From Actinobacillus succinogenes 130Z (GTDB lineage: Bacteria > Pseudomonadota > Gammaproteobacteria > Enterobacterales > Pasteurellaceae): a DNA stretch of 64,000 nucleotides. The DNA is taken from contig NC_009655.1 in NCBI RefSeq assembly GCF_000017245.1, positions 1,054,001-1,118,000 on the forward strand, read 5' to 3'. The first letter of the stretch is position 1. Every line of letters begins with the position of its first letter. This document shows positions 1-9,131 of the stretch, in pieces. Made by a program: the position numbers and the translations under genes. A model generated the notes under the pieces. It did not search any database. It was not told the origin of the DNA and saw only the letters and a list, made by a program, of their open reading frames with translations.

Positions 1-1858
1 TGTTGAGCAGCATATCCATTAATTCGATAGTCTCATTTTGTTGGGAATTTTTGACCGCACTTTCCGTCGCTATCGGTTCTTCATAAGTTAATTGCACTAA
101 TCGGCGGGTGCTGGGTTCCATGGTGGTTTCCCGTAACTGACTCGGATTCATTTCCCCCAGTCCTTTGAAACGCTGTACATTCGGCTTGCCTCTTTTGCCG
201 CTTAAGCGATCGAGTACCGCATCTTTTTCGTTTTCGTCCAAGGCATAATACACTTCTTTGCCTAAATCGATGCGATAAAGGGGCGGCATAGCCACATAAA
301 CGTGTCCGTCTTCAACCAGTTTAGGGAAATGGCGCAGGAATAACGCGCATAACAAGGTGGCGATGTGTAAACCGTCGCTGTCGGCATCCGCTAAAATGCA
401 GACTTTGCCGTAACGTAACTGGCTGAGATCGTCACTGTCGGGATCAATCCCCAAGGCAACGGCGATATTGTGCACTTCTTCGGAACCTAAAACCTGTTCG
501 GAAGACACTTCCCAAGTATTCAGAATTTTTCCCCGTAACGGTAAAATCGCCTGATATTCGCGATCGCGCGCCTGTTTCGCCGAGCCGCCCGCAGAATCAC
601 CTTCCACTAAAAACAGTTCCGTGCGTTCCAAATCCTGTTGCGAGCAGTCTGCAAGTTTACCGGGCAATGCCGGACCGGAGGTGAGTTTTTTGCGCACGAC
701 TTTTTTGGCGGCACGTAAACGGCGTTGAGCGGAATTAATCGTCATTTCCGCCAGTAATTTCGCCGGCTCCATATTGTTATTCAACCATAAGCTGAAAGCG
801 TCTTTTACTACACCGCCGACAAATACTGCGCTTTCCCGTGAAGACAAGCGTTCTTTGGTTTGACCGGCAAACTGGGCGTCATGCATTTTCAGCGAAAGCA
901 CGTAAGCGCAACGATCCCACAAATCGTCGGCGGTTAATTTCACCCCTTTCGGCAGTAAATTGTGGAACTCGCAGAATTCCGCCATGGCGTCGATCAAGCC
1001 TTTACGCAAGCCGTTAACATGGGTACCGCCTTGAATGGTCGGAATCAGATTGACGTAACTTTCCGTCGTCAGCTCGCCGCCTTCGGGTAACCAGAATAAC
1101 GCCCATTCCACCGCTTCGCCGGAACCTTTGAATTCGCCTACGAACGGTGTTTCCGGCACAGTGACGAATTCAGCCGCCGTTTCCGACAAATAATCGGAGA
1201 GTCCGTCTTGGTAGCACCAACTTTCTTCCGTATTGTTGACCTGATCGGTAAATTTAATTTCTAACCCCGAACACAGTACCGCTTTAGCCCGTAATAAATG
1301 GCGCAAGCGGCTGACGGAAAATTTGTCGCTGTCGAAATATTTCGGATTGGGTTTGAAGTGTAACGACGTTCCCGTATTACGGCGTCCGCAGGTACCGACC
1401 ACTTCGAGTTCTTCCACTTTTTCACCGTCGGCAAAGGCAATGTGATAAACCTGGCCGCCACGGCGTACGGTGACATCCACCCGTTCGGAGAGCGCATTTA
1501 CCACGGAAACGCCGACGCCGTGTAAACCGCCGGCGAATTCGTAATTGGCATTGGAAAATTTACCGCCTGCATGCAGTTTGGTCATAATTACTTCGACACC
1601 GGAGATTTTTTCCGTCGGATGAATATCCACCGGCATACCGCGTCCGTTATCGGTGACTTCAAGGGATTGATCGCTATGCAAAACCACTTCGATTTTTGAC
1701 GCAAATCCGGCCAACGCTTCGTCCACACTGTTATCAATGACTTCCTGGCCCAAATGGTTCGGGCGTGTGGTATCGGTATACATGCCGGGACGAATTTGCA
1801 CGGGCTCCAAGCCTTTCAGCACCGTAATATTAATAGAATCGTAATCGTTTACTGTCAT
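1..1858 (-). CDS. parE: DNA topoisomerase IV subunit B (partial, 3' end outside window)
   Basis: ATPase subunit of topoisomerase IV, which with ParC decatenates daughter chromosomes in the cytoplasm. About 619 codons are visible from the ATG at 1858; the E. coli protein has about 630, so only the last few residues are missing. The GHKL ATPase domain is recognisable by VIDNSVDEALAG near residue 40 and GLHGVGVSVVNAL near 110. The Toprim domain shows LVEGDSAGGSAKQ near residue 415 and DADSDG near 488, the acidic metal-binding cluster. The choice of ParE over GyrB rests on length and on the start of the protein. It lies downstream of ettA in the same direction but behind a USS hairpin, so it is probably transcribed separately. 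Confidence 0.95.
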   Translation of the reverse strand, partial: MTVNDYDSINITVLKGLEPVQIRPGMYTDTTRPNHLGQEVIDNSVDEALAGFASKIEVVLHSDQSLEVTDNGRGMPVDIHPTEKISGVEVIMTKLHAGGKFSNANYEFAGGLHGVGVSVVNALSERVDVTVRRGGQVYHIAFADGEKVEELEVVGTCGRRNTGTSLHFKPNPKYFDSDKFSVSRLRHLLRAKAVLCSGLEIKFTDQVNNTEESWCYQDGLSDYLSETAAEFVTVPETPFVGEFKGSGEAVEWALFWLPEGGELTTESYVNLIPTIQGGTHVNGLRKGLIDAMAEFCEFHNLLPKGVKLTADDLWDRCAYVLSLKMHDAQFAGQTKERLSSRESAVFVGGVVKDAFSLWLNNNMEPAKLLAEMTINSAQRRLRAAKKVVRKKLTSGPALPGKLADCSQQDLERTELFLVEGDSAGGSAKQARDREYQAILPLRGKILNTWEVSSEQVLGSEEVHNIAVALGIDPDSDDLSQLRYGKVCILADADSDGLHIATLLCALFLRHFPKLVEDGHVYVAMPPLYRIDLGKEVYYALDENEKDAVLDRLSGKRGKPNVQRFKGLGEMNPSQLRETTMEPSTRRLVQLTYEEPIATESAVKNSQQNETIELMDMLLN

Positions 1859-1930
1859 AATAATTGCTTAAAGTGCGGTGAGATTCCACCGAGTTTTTTT
1901 GAATAGAAAAATCGTGGGGGAGTATAGCAA

Positions 1931-1958
1931 AAAGTGCGGTCAAAATCGACCGCACTTT
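1931..1958 (-). terminator. USS inverted-repeat terminator after ettA
   Basis: AAAGTGCGGT (1931-1940) and its exact complement (1949-1958) form a 10-bp stem with an 8-nt loop 9 bases beyond the ettA stop codon. On the minus strand the stem is followed by the short T-rich stretch TTTTTGC. This head-to-head USS arrangement recurs behind many genes in the window. Confidence 0.65.
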
Positions 1959-1966
1959 AAGGTAGC

Positions 1967-3637
1967 TTACTTCGCAATCCGTTTATATTTCATACGATGC
2001 GGTTGGGTTGCCGCTTCACCAAGGGTTTTCTTTTTCCACTCTTCGTAATCGGTGAAGTTGCCTTCGTAGAAAGTGACTTTGCCTTCGTCGCCGTAATCTA
2101 AAATGTGAGTGGCGATACGGTCTAAGAACCAGCGGTCATGGGAAATAACCATGGCACAGCCCGGAAATTCCAGGATCGCATTTTCGAGAGCCCGCAAAGT
2201 TTCTACGTCCAGGTCGTTGGTCGGTTCGTCCAATAACAGCACGTTGCCGCCGCGTTGCAGCAGTTTTGCCAAATGTAAACGTCCGCGTTCGCCGCCCGAT
2301 AATTCGCCCACGAGTTTTTGTTGATCCACGCCTTTAAAGTTAAAGCGACCAACATAAGCCCGGCTTGGGATTTCGAAATTGCCGATAGTGAGAATATCTT
2401 GTCCGTTCGAGACCTCTTCCCACACGGTTTTTTTATCGTCCATGGAATCGCGGAACTGATCCACCGAAGCCAACACCACGGTTTCGCCCATTACGATTGA
2501 ACCTGAATCAGGTTGCTCTTGTCCGGAAAGCATACGAAATAGGGTTGATTTCCCCGCACCGTTCGCCCCGATAATCCCCACGATCGCTCCTTTCGGGATT
2601 GAGAACGATAAATCGTCGATCAACGTACGATCGCCGTAAGATTTGGTTAAGTGTTCCACTTCGATTACTTTATCGCCCAGACGCGGACCGGGCGGAATAA
2701 AGAGTTCGTTGGTTTCGTTACGTTTTTGATATTCGCCGGAATTCAACTCGTCAAAACGCGCCATACGCGCTTTGCTTTTCGCCTGACGGCCTTTCGGATT
2801 TTGGCGCACCCATTCCAATTCTTTCTCAATGGATTTTTGGCGTGCCGATTCCGCCGCTTGTTCTTGCGCTAAACGCTTTTCTTTTTGTTCCAACCAGGAA
2901 GAATAGTTGCCTTCCCAAGGAATACCTTCGCCGCGGTCAAGCTCTAAAATCCAGCCTGCTACGTTGTCTAAGAAGTAGCGGTCGTGGGTAATCGCCACCA
3001 CAGTGCCTTCGTAGTCGTGTAAGAAGCGTTCCAGCCACGCTACGGATTCCGCATCCAAGTGGTTGGTCGGTTCGTCTAATAACAACATATCCGGTTTTTC
3101 CAGCAATAAACGGCAAAGCGCCACACGGCGGCGTTCACCTCCGGATAAATGCTCGATTTTGGCGTCCCATTCAGGCAAACGTAACGCATCCGCCGCACGT
3201 TCTAATTGGTTATCAAGATTGTGACCGTCGTGCGCCTGAATAATAGCCTCCAGTTTTGCCTGTTCGGCCGCGAGTTTGTCAAAATCCGCGTTTTCATCCG
3301 CATAAGCGGCATACACTTCATCTAAGCGGGTCAGAGCGTTTTTTACTTCGGAAACCGCTTCTTCAATGGCTTCGCGTACGCTTTGTGTCGGCTCTAATTT
3401 CGGTTCTTGCGGCAGATAGCCGATTTTAATGCCCGGTTGCGGACGGGCCTCACCTTCGAATTCTTTGTCTACGCCGGCCATAATGCGTAAAAGGGTGGAT
3501 TTACCCGCACCGTTTAAGCCGAGCACGCCGATTTTCGCGCCGGGGAAGAAGCTTAACGAAATATCTTTAAGAATATGACGCTTCGGCGGAACAACTTTGC
3601 CTACGCGATGCATAGTAAAAACAAATTGTGATGACAT
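1967..3637 (-). CDS. ettA: Energy-dependent translational throttle protein EttA (ABC-F ATPase)
   Basis: ABC-F protein that binds the ribosomal E site and gates the first elongation steps according to the ATP/ADP ratio. Two ABC cassettes are present: Walker A GLNGAGKST near residue 40 with signature LSGGERRRVALCRL and LLLDEPTNHLD near 190, then a linker (the ABC-F arm region), then Walker A GANGAGKST near 355 and LSGGERGRLHLAKL near 435. I start at the second Met (MSSQFVFTMHRVGK), which matches the family N-terminus; an in-frame ATG four codons upstream is possible. The product is 556 aa, usual for EttA. A plausible promoter, TTACAA-17 nt-TAAAAT, lies on the minus strand just upstream. Confidence 0.95.
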   Translation of the reverse strand: MSSQFVFTMHRVGKVVPPKRHILKDISLSFFPGAKIGVLGLNGAGKSTLLRIMAGVDKEFEGEARPQPGIKIGYLPQEPKLEPTQSVREAIEEAVSEVKNALTRLDEVYAAYADENADFDKLAAEQAKLEAIIQAHDGHNLDNQLERAADALRLPEWDAKIEHLSGGERRRVALCRLLLEKPDMLLLDEPTNHLDAESVAWLERFLHDYEGTVVAITHDRYFLDNVAGWILELDRGEGIPWEGNYSSWLEQKEKRLAQEQAAESARQKSIEKELEWVRQNPKGRQAKSKARMARFDELNSGEYQKRNETNELFIPPGPRLGDKVIEVEHLTKSYGDRTLIDDLSFSIPKGAIVGIIGANGAGKSTLFRMLSGQEQPDSGSIVMGETVVLASVDQFRDSMDDKKTVWEEVSNGQDILTIGNFEIPSRAYVGRFNFKGVDQQKLVGELSGGERGRLHLAKLLQRGGNVLLLDEPTNDLDVETLRALENAILEFPGCAMVISHDRWFLDRIATHILDYGDEGKVTFYEGNFTDYEEWKKKTLGEAATQPHRMKYKRIAK

Positions 3638-3771
3638 ATCGGATTCCATCTTTATGATTTAAATTAAGCGCTGCATTTTACTGGAAATCATAAGAATTTG
3701 TAAGCGATTTATCGGATTAATTAGTGAAAATGTGCGGTCGGATTTTATCCGATTTTACCAAATTCCGACCG

Positions 3772-3870
3772 AAAAAAAACCGTCCAAAAGGACGGTAGGA
3801 AAGTAGTTTAGCTATTTATTTATGATTATTTTATTTAGGAACTTTATGAATATCAAGCAATTACTTGACG
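3772..3870 (-). ncRNA. Candidate FNR-controlled small RNA
   Basis: Between the trhP terminator and ettA lies an independent-looking transcription unit on the minus strand. It has a near-consensus FNR box (3924-3937), a promoter-like TTTTCA-17 nt-TATTAT (-35 about 3900-3905, -10 about 3877-3882), and about 95 nt downstream a perfect 7-bp GC-rich hairpin with a run of seven or eight T. The FNR box centre is about 60 nt upstream of the inferred start, the usual class I activator position. The body has no convincing ORF and ends in an unpaired, pyrimidine-rich stretch (ACTTTCCTACC) that could pair with ribosome binding sites. The arrangement resembles enterobacterial FnrS, but no sequence homology is claimed. 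Confidence 0.45.
3779..3796 (-). terminator. Strong intrinsic terminator of the candidate sRNA
   Basis: ACCGTCC and GGACGGT are separated by AAAA; on the minus strand the hairpin is followed directly by eight T (3772-3779). No protein gene ends here, which is the main reason to suspect a small RNA. Confidence 0.8.
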
Positions 3871-3923
3871 AGGCGGATAATAGCGGAAAAGTTTCAGCTT
3901 GAAAAGCCTGATCTGGCTTTTAC

Positions 3924-3937
3924 TTGATATATGTCAA
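3924..3937 (-). promoter_or_regulatory. FNR-type box TTGAT-ATAT-GTCAA
   Basis: Matches the FNR consensus TTGAT-N4-ATCAA at 9 of 10 positions. It lies between trhP and ettA in a region with no recognised protein gene and is well placed to activate the minus-strand unit at 3772-3870. Confidence 0.5.
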
Positions 3938-3967
3938 AATTTTCTCGGAATAATTATAGAAACAGAA

Positions 3968-3999
3968 AAGTCCTTTTCCGAAAAACCGAAAAAGGACTT
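3968..3999 (-). terminator. Terminator after trhP
   Basis: AAGTCCTTTT and AAAAGGACTT form a 10-bp stem just past the trhP stop; on the minus strand it is followed by the T-rich TTCTGTTTC. Confidence 0.65.
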
Positions 4000-4007
4000 C
4001 GGCTAAA

Positions 4008-5378
4008 TTATTTTTGATGGGGATTACGGGTATTGGTACCTTTCAAATTACGCATTAATAAGGCGTAATCCAACCGAATGTCTTCCGGCACGTCTAAATA
4101 GACAAAATGTCCGTCACCTAAGGCGGCTTCCGTCATTTCTCCTTTACGGTTCAGCATACGATTGATTTTGAATACGATATTGCCTTTCGGTGTCATCATT
4201 TCCACTTCGTCGCCCAGCAGGAATTTGTTTTTTACCGCTACTTCCGCCATGCCTTGTTCGTTGCGTTTACCGGTAAATTCGCCGACGAATTGCTGACGTT
4301 CGGAAATGGAATAGCCGTAATCGTAGTTTTGGTATTCGTCATGAGTATGACGGCGCAGGAATCCTTCGGTATAACCGCGGTGCGCCAGACTTTCCAATGT
4401 GGTTAACAGGCTTTCGTCGAAAGGCTTGCCGGCGGCGGCGTCATCAATGGCTTTACGGTAAACCTGGGCGGTGCGGGCGCAGTAATAGAAGGATTTGGTC
4501 CGTCCTTCGATTTTTAACGAATGCACGCCCAATTTGGTCAGCGTTTCCACATGTTGTACGGCGCGTAAATCTTTGGAATTCATAAAGTAAGTACCGTGTT
4601 CGTCTTCGAATGCCGTCATCGGTTCGTCAGGGTGTTTCGGTTCGGTGTAAACGAATACCTTATCCGTCGGCGCGCCTTCGCCTAAAGTCGGTACTACGTT
4701 TTTGACGTCGATTTCCGGTTCGAATTTCGGCACGATATTGCCTACATCATCGGTTTTACCTTCCTGCAGTTTATATTCCCAGCGACAGGCGTTAGTGCAG
4801 GTGCCTTGGTTGGGATCCCGCTTATTGATGTAACCGGATAACAGGCAGCGTCCGGAATAGGCCATACATAAAGCGCCGTGCACGAAAATTTCCAGTTCTA
4901 TATCCGGCACTTGTCGGCGGATTTCGGCGATTTCGTCGATGGAAAGTTCGCGCGAAAGAATCACGCGGGTTAAGCCCATTCGTTTCCAGAACTTTACCGT
5001 CGCCCAGTTTACCGCGTTGGCTTGCACGGAAAGATGAATGGCAATTTCCGGAAAGTTTTCGCGCACCAGCATAATTAACCCCGGATCGGACATGATTAAG
5101 GCGTCCGGCTTCATTTCGACGATTTTTTGTACGTCTTTGACGAAAGTTTTTAATTTTGAATTATGCGGTGCGATATTCACCACCACGTAAAACTTTTTGC
5201 CTAAGCTGTGCGCTTCGTCGATGGCTTGTTTTAGGGTTTCGTGATTAAATTCGTTGTTGCGCACGCGTAAGCTGTAGCGCGGCTGTCCCGCATAAATGGC
5301 GTCTGCGCCGTAAGCAAAAGCGTAACGCATATTTTTTAATGTGCCTGCGGGAGAGAGCAGTTCGGGTTTGAATGTCAT
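4008..5378 (-). CDS. trhP: tRNA 5-hydroxyuridine-34 hydroxylation protein TrhP (U32 family)
   Basis: 456-aa peptidase-U32-family protein, formerly YegQ, the length of the E. coli protein. In E. coli TrhP supports prephenate-dependent hydroxylation of wobble uridine to ho5U, the precursor of cmo5U; it is not thought to be a protease in that role. The N-terminal TIM-barrel-like part begins ELLSPAGTLKNMRYAFAYG. The U32 signature EIFVHGALCMAYSGRC is near residue 165-180 and is followed by the Cys-rich NQGTCTNACRWE, likely iron-sulfur ligands. A small beta-barrel-like C-terminal region follows. It appears to be a single-gene unit with its own terminator. Confidence 0.9.
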   Translation of the reverse strand: MTFKPELLSPAGTLKNMRYAFAYGADAIYAGQPRYSLRVRNNEFNHETLKQAIDEAHSLGKKFYVVVNIAPHNSKLKTFVKDVQKIVEMKPDALIMSDPGLIMLVRENFPEIAIHLSVQANAVNWATVKFWKRMGLTRVILSRELSIDEIAEIRRQVPDIELEIFVHGALCMAYSGRCLLSGYINKRDPNQGTCTNACRWEYKLQEGKTDDVGNIVPKFEPEIDVKNVVPTLGEGAPTDKVFVYTEPKHPDEPMTAFEDEHGTYFMNSKDLRAVQHVETLTKLGVHSLKIEGRTKSFYYCARTAQVYRKAIDDAAAGKPFDESLLTTLESLAHRGYTEGFLRRHTHDEYQNYDYGYSISERQQFVGEFTGKRNEQGMAEVAVKNKFLLGDEVEMMTPKGNIVFKINRMLNRKGEMTEAALGDGHFVYLDVPEDIRLDYALLMRNLKGTNTRNPHQK

Positions 5379-5520
5379 AAATTTTCCGTTTGTCTGAGTT
5401 CAAGTCAGTAGCCTGCCGGAAGGCAAGCCGTTAAAAAGAGCGGTATTCTATCACAAATATCAGGCAAAGTGCGGTGAGATTTAGCGCTGTTTTGGAGAAT
5501 CAAAAACAGGCGAAAAAATG

Positions 5521-5557
5521 ACCGCACTTTATAACGGATTAGTTATAAAAGTGCGGT
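5521..5557 (-). terminator. USS inverted-repeat terminator after prfC
   Basis: ACCGCACTTTATAAC and GTTATAAAAGTGCGGT form a stem of about 15 bp with one bulged A. On the minus strand it is followed by CATTTTTTCG. A further USS copy lies at 5466-5475. Confidence 0.7.
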
Positions 5558-5585
5558 CGTTTTTGGCTTTGTTTTTCACCCGTTT

Positions 5586-7166
5586 TTAATGTTCGCGGGT
5601 TTTAAAGAATGTTACGTCGGGGTAACGTTCCTGCGACAGGTTCAGATTCACCATGGTCGGCGCAATATAGGTGAGATTGTCGCCACCGTCCAGCGCCAGA
5701 TTTTGTTCGTTTTTTCGTTTGAATTCTTCAAATTTTTTCTCGTCGGCACATTCTACCCAGCGGGCGGTCGCTACGTTCACGTTTTCGTAAACGGCTTCCA
5801 CGTTATATTCGGTTTTCAGGCGCGCGACCACCACGTCAAACTGCAGCACGCCCACCGCACCCACGATGAGATCGTTATTCGCCAGCGGACGGAATACCTG
5901 TACCGCGCCTTCTTCGGAAAGCTGTACCAGACCTTTCAACAATTGTTTTTGTTTGAGCGGATCGCGTAATCGGATACGACGGAACAGTTCCGGTGCGAAG
6001 TTCGGAATACCGGTGAATTTCAAATCTTCGCCTTGGGTAAAAGTGTCGCCGATTTGAATGGTGCCGTGGTTGTGTAAACCGATAATATCGCCGGCGTAGG
6101 CTTGTTCCGCGTGAGTGCGATCGCCCGCCATAAAAGTAAGGGCGTCGGAAATCACCACATCTTTGCCGATACGCACATGTTTGAGTTTCATCCCTTTTTC
6201 GTATTTGCCGGAAACCACGCGCATAAACGCCACGCGGTCACGGTGTTTCGGATCCATATTCGCCTGAATTTTGAATACAAAACCGGTGAATTTTTCCTCC
6301 GCACTTTCTACGATGCGAGTATCCGCTTTGCGCGCTTGCGGTTTCGGCGCCCATTGCGTCAAGCCGTCAAGGAAGTGATTCACCCCGAAGTTGCCCAATG
6401 CAGTGCCGAAAAACACCGGCGTTAATTCACCGCCGATAAATAATTCCTGATCAAATTCATTGGACGCGCCTTGCACCAATTCCAGTTCTTCGCGCAGTTG
6501 TTGCGCTAAATCTGCGCCTACGGCGGCGTCCAGTTGCGGGTTGTCCAAGCCCTTGATAATGCGCACTTCCTGAATGGTGGAACCTTGCCCGCTTTGGTAT
6601 AAATAGGTTTCGTCCTTGTAAAGGTGGTACACGCCTTTAAATAATTTTCCGCAACCGATAGGCCAAGTGATCGGCGCGCAATGGATTTTCAGTACGCTTT
6701 CCACTTCGTCCAATAATTCCATCGGGTCGCGAATGTCGCGGTCGAGCTTATTCATGAAGGTTAAAATCGGGGTATCGCGTAAGCGGGTGACTTCCATTAG
6801 TTTTATGGTGCGATCTTCCACCCCCTTCGCCGCGTCGATCACCATCAGGCAGCTGTCTACGGCGGTTAACGTGCGGTAAGTGTCTTCCGAGAAGTCTTCG
6901 TGTCCCGGGGTATCGAGCAGATTCACCAAACAATCGTTATAAGGGAACTGCATGACGGAGGTAGTGATAGAAATTCCACGTTGTTTTTCCATTTCCATCC
7001 AGTCGGATTTCGCGTGTGCCTGCGACCCTTTGCCTTTCACCGAACCCGCGGTTTGAATGGCGTTTCCGTACAGTAACACTTTTTCCGTAATAGTGGTTTT
7101 ACCCGCATCGGGGTGAGAAATAATCGCAAAGGTGCGACGTTTATCGACTTCTTGTGGATATGACAT
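5586..7166 (-). CDS. prfC: Peptide chain release factor 3 (RF3)
   Basis: Class II release-factor GTPase that recycles RF1/RF2 from the ribosome after peptide release. The GTPase domain shows G1 SHPDAGKTT near residue 18, the G2 region QRGISITTSV near 64, G3 DTPGHEDFSEDTYR near 89 and G4 NKLDR near 143. EF-Tu-like and C-terminal domains follow. The 526-aa length agrees with E. coli RF3 (529). It is divergent from purC; the shared 238-bp spacer holds the purC promoter and a USS but no gene. Confidence 0.96.
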   Translation of the reverse strand: MSYPQEVDKRRTFAIISHPDAGKTTITEKVLLYGNAIQTAGSVKGKGSQAHAKSDWMEMEKQRGISITTSVMQFPYNDCLVNLLDTPGHEDFSEDTYRTLTAVDSCLMVIDAAKGVEDRTIKLMEVTRLRDTPILTFMNKLDRDIRDPMELLDEVESVLKIHCAPITWPIGCGKLFKGVYHLYKDETYLYQSGQGSTIQEVRIIKGLDNPQLDAAVGADLAQQLREELELVQGASNEFDQELFIGGELTPVFFGTALGNFGVNHFLDGLTQWAPKPQARKADTRIVESAEEKFTGFVFKIQANMDPKHRDRVAFMRVVSGKYEKGMKLKHVRIGKDVVISDALTFMAGDRTHAEQAYAGDIIGLHNHGTIQIGDTFTQGEDLKFTGIPNFAPELFRRIRLRDPLKQKQLLKGLVQLSEEGAVQVFRPLANNDLIVGAVGVLQFDVVVARLKTEYNVEAVYENVNVATARWVECADEKKFEEFKRKNEQNLALDGGDNLTYIAPTMVNLNLSQERYPDVTFFKTREH

Positions 7167-7337
7167 GATTGATTCTTACTTGGTTAAAATTGGGGCGTAT
7201 TTTCGGTTATTTTCAGGCTTTTCGCAAGGATAAATCCCCCTGAAATTTCCCGTTGAAAACCCGTATCGCCGACAGTTGGAGAAAAGTGCGGTTATTTTTT
7301 CATGAGTTTTCTCTGTGTTTTTGTCATAAAAATCCGT

Positions 7338-7366
7338 ATGCAATCGTTTGCCGGTTACGTTATAAT
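7338..7366 (+). promoter_or_regulatory. purC promoter with PurR box
   Basis: The 16-mer at 7338-7353 (ATGCAATCGTTTGCCG) matches 10 of the 11 defined positions of the E. coli PurR consensus ANGCAANCGNTTNCNT. It is followed at 7361-7366 by TATAAT. The box therefore covers the -35 region, the normal repressor position, and predicts guanine/hypoxanthine-dependent repression of purC. Confidence 0.65.
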
Positions 7367-7404
7367 TAGCCGCGAATTTTACTTATTACAAAAGGGCGAA
7401 CACA

Positions 7405-8265
7405 ATGGCTGAACTGAGTCTTAAAAAAATTTATTCCGGTAAAGTGCGTGATCTTTATGAAATCGACGATAAACGCATGCTGATGGTAGCGTCGGATCGT
7501 CTGTCCGCTTTCGATGTTATTTTGGACGATCCGATTCCGCACAAAGGTGAAATTCTGACCCAAATTTCCAATTTCTGGTTCAAAAAACTGGCTCATATTA
7601 TGCCGAATCATTTTACCGGAGATTCGGTTTACGATGTGTTGCCGAAAGCGGAGGCGGATTTGCTGAAAGACCGCGCGGTGGTGGTGAAACGCCTGAAACC
7701 GATTAAAATCGAATCTATCGTGCGCGGTTATTTAACCGGCTCGGGTCTAAAAGATTATCAGCAAACCGGCACTATTTGCGGATTGGAATTGCCGAAGGGA
7801 TTGGTGGAAGCCGGTAAACTGCCGGAACCGATTTTCACGCCGTCCAGCAAAGAAGAAGTGGGTGATCACGACATTAATATCAGTTATGCGGAATGCGAAC
7901 GCTTAATCGGCAAAGAATTGGCGGCGCAGGTGCGTGATGCGGCTATCGCCCTTTACAAAGAAGCGGCGGCGTATGCGTTAACCAAAGGCATTATTATTTG
8001 CGACACCAAATTTGAATTCGGTTTGGATGAAAACGGCACTTTAACTTTAATGGACGAAGTGCTGACGCCGGATTCCAGCCGTTTTTGGTCGGTGGATACG
8101 TATAAGGAAGGCACCAATCCGCCGTCTTTCGACAAGCAATTCGTACGCGACTGGCTGGAACAAAGCGGTTGGAATAAACAACCGCCAGCCCCGAAAGTGC
8201 CGGCGGAGGTGATTGAAAAAACCGTGGCGAAATATCAGGAAGCCTTGGATTTATTAACGAAATAA
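7405..8265 (+). CDS. purC: Phosphoribosylaminoimidazole-succinocarboxamide synthase
   Basis: SAICAR synthetase, which joins aspartate to CAIR with ATP in de novo purine synthesis. The N-terminus (KIYSGKVRDLYEID) and the nucleotide-binding stretch ASDRLSAFDVILDDPIPHKG are recognisable, as are the signature IVRGYLTGSG near residue 107 and LMDEVLTPDSSRFW near 215. At 286 aa it belongs to the longer form found in Haemophilus rather than the 237-aa E. coli form. A PurR box lies in its promoter and a USS hairpin follows the stop. Confidence 0.95.
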   Translation: MAELSLKKIYSGKVRDLYEIDDKRMLMVASDRLSAFDVILDDPIPHKGEILTQISNFWFKKLAHIMPNHFTGDSVYDVLPKAEADLLKDRAVVVKRLKPIKIESIVRGYLTGSGLKDYQQTGTICGLELPKGLVEAGKLPEPIFTPSSKEEVGDHDINISYAECERLIGKELAAQVRDAAIALYKEAAAYALTKGIIICDTKFEFGLDENGTLTLMDEVLTPDSSRFWSVDTYKEGTNPPSFDKQFVRDWLEQSGWNKQPPAPKVPAEVIEKTVAKYQEALDLLTK

Positions 8266-8269
8266 GCGT

Positions 8270-8312
8270 AAAGTGCGGTCGAAATTCGTGATGATTTTGA
8301 CTGCACTTTTTT
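8270..8312 (+). terminator. USS inverted-repeat terminator after purC
   Basis: AAAGTGCGGTC (8270-8280) pairs with GACTGCACTTT (8299-8309) with one mismatch and is followed by a T run. It ends only about 15 bases before the next gene. Confidence 0.6.
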
Positions 8313-8327
8313 AGTTGAGAGGCACAT

Positions 8328-9131
8328 ATGCGATCGGTGGCGATTGTCGGATTAGGTTGGTTCGGGGTACCGTTAGCGCGGGATTTACGCAATCTCGGCT
8401 GGGAGGTGAAGGGCAGTAAACGTACTCACGAAGGCGTGGATGAAATGCGTTTGCGGCGACTGGAAACTTATCAGCTTGAACTGACACCGGAAATTAATGC
8501 GGATCCCGATGATTTAACAGTGCTGCTTTCCGTGGACAGCTTGGTAATTAATATTCCGCCCAGCGATTATTTTTTCGAACCGGAAAGTTACGAGAAAAGC
8601 ATCGAGAATCTGGTGCAGGAAGCGTTATTGTGCGGGGTGAATCATTTTATTTTCATCAGTTCCACCTCGGTATTCGGTGATGAAACCGGTAAGTTTGATG
8701 AAAGTTGCACGCCGCAGCCGAAAACCCCGGCGGCAAAAGCCTTATTTAAGGTGGAACAAATGTTACAACATTTACAGCAAATTGATGTGGATATTTTGCG
8801 TTTCGGCGGTTTGATCGGTGCGGACCGTCATCCGGTTCGTTCCATGAGCGGGTTACGTCTTAAACAGGGTAATACGCCGGTGAACCTGGTGCATGCGGAA
8901 GACTGTTCGCGTGCCGTGCAATTATTGCTGGAAACGTCGGGCGGGTGCCGTTTGTATCATCTGGTGGCGCCGTATCATCCGGCGCGGGCGCAGTATTATG
9001 CCGCGGCAGCGGAACAATTTCACGTGAAACCGCCTCATTTTATCTGTTCGGAAGATGACCCTAATCGCGTGATTTGCGGGGATAAAATTTGTGCGGATTT
9101 GGATTTCGTTTATCAGTATCCGAATTTATAA
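8328..9131 (+). CDS. YeeZ-like NAD(P)-binding SDR-family protein
   Basis: 267-aa extended short-chain dehydrogenase-like protein related to E. coli YeeZ, whose substrate is not established. The N-terminus VAIVGLGWFGVPLARDL is a Rossmann nucleotide-binding motif (GxGxxG type). A stretch ISSTSVFGDETG near residue 110 corresponds to the SDR strand carrying the catalytic Ser, but the usual YxxxK is not obvious; the nearest Lys-containing helix is KTPAAKALFKVEQ. It sits between purC and argG without a clear functional link to either. The ATG follows GAGAGGCAC, a reasonable ribosome binding site. Confidence 0.75.
   Translation: MRSVAIVGLGWFGVPLARDLRNLGWEVKGSKRTHEGVDEMRLRRLETYQLELTPEINADPDDLTVLLSVDSLVINIPPSDYFFEPESYEKSIENLVQEALLCGVNHFIFISSTSVFGDETGKFDESCTPQPKTPAAKALFKVEQMLQHLQQIDVDILRFGGLIGADRHPVRSMSGLRLKQGNTPVNLVHAEDCSRAVQLLLETSGGCRLYHLVAPYHPARAQYYAAAAEQFHVKPPHFICSEDDPNRVICGDKICADLDFVYQYPNL

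Noticed and set aside
3846..3902. 18-codon plus-strand ORF with a good binding site (MNIKQLLDEADNSGKVSA)
   Set aside because: It lies antisense to the candidate sRNA, has no recognisable family, and is too short to support as a gene without conservation data.
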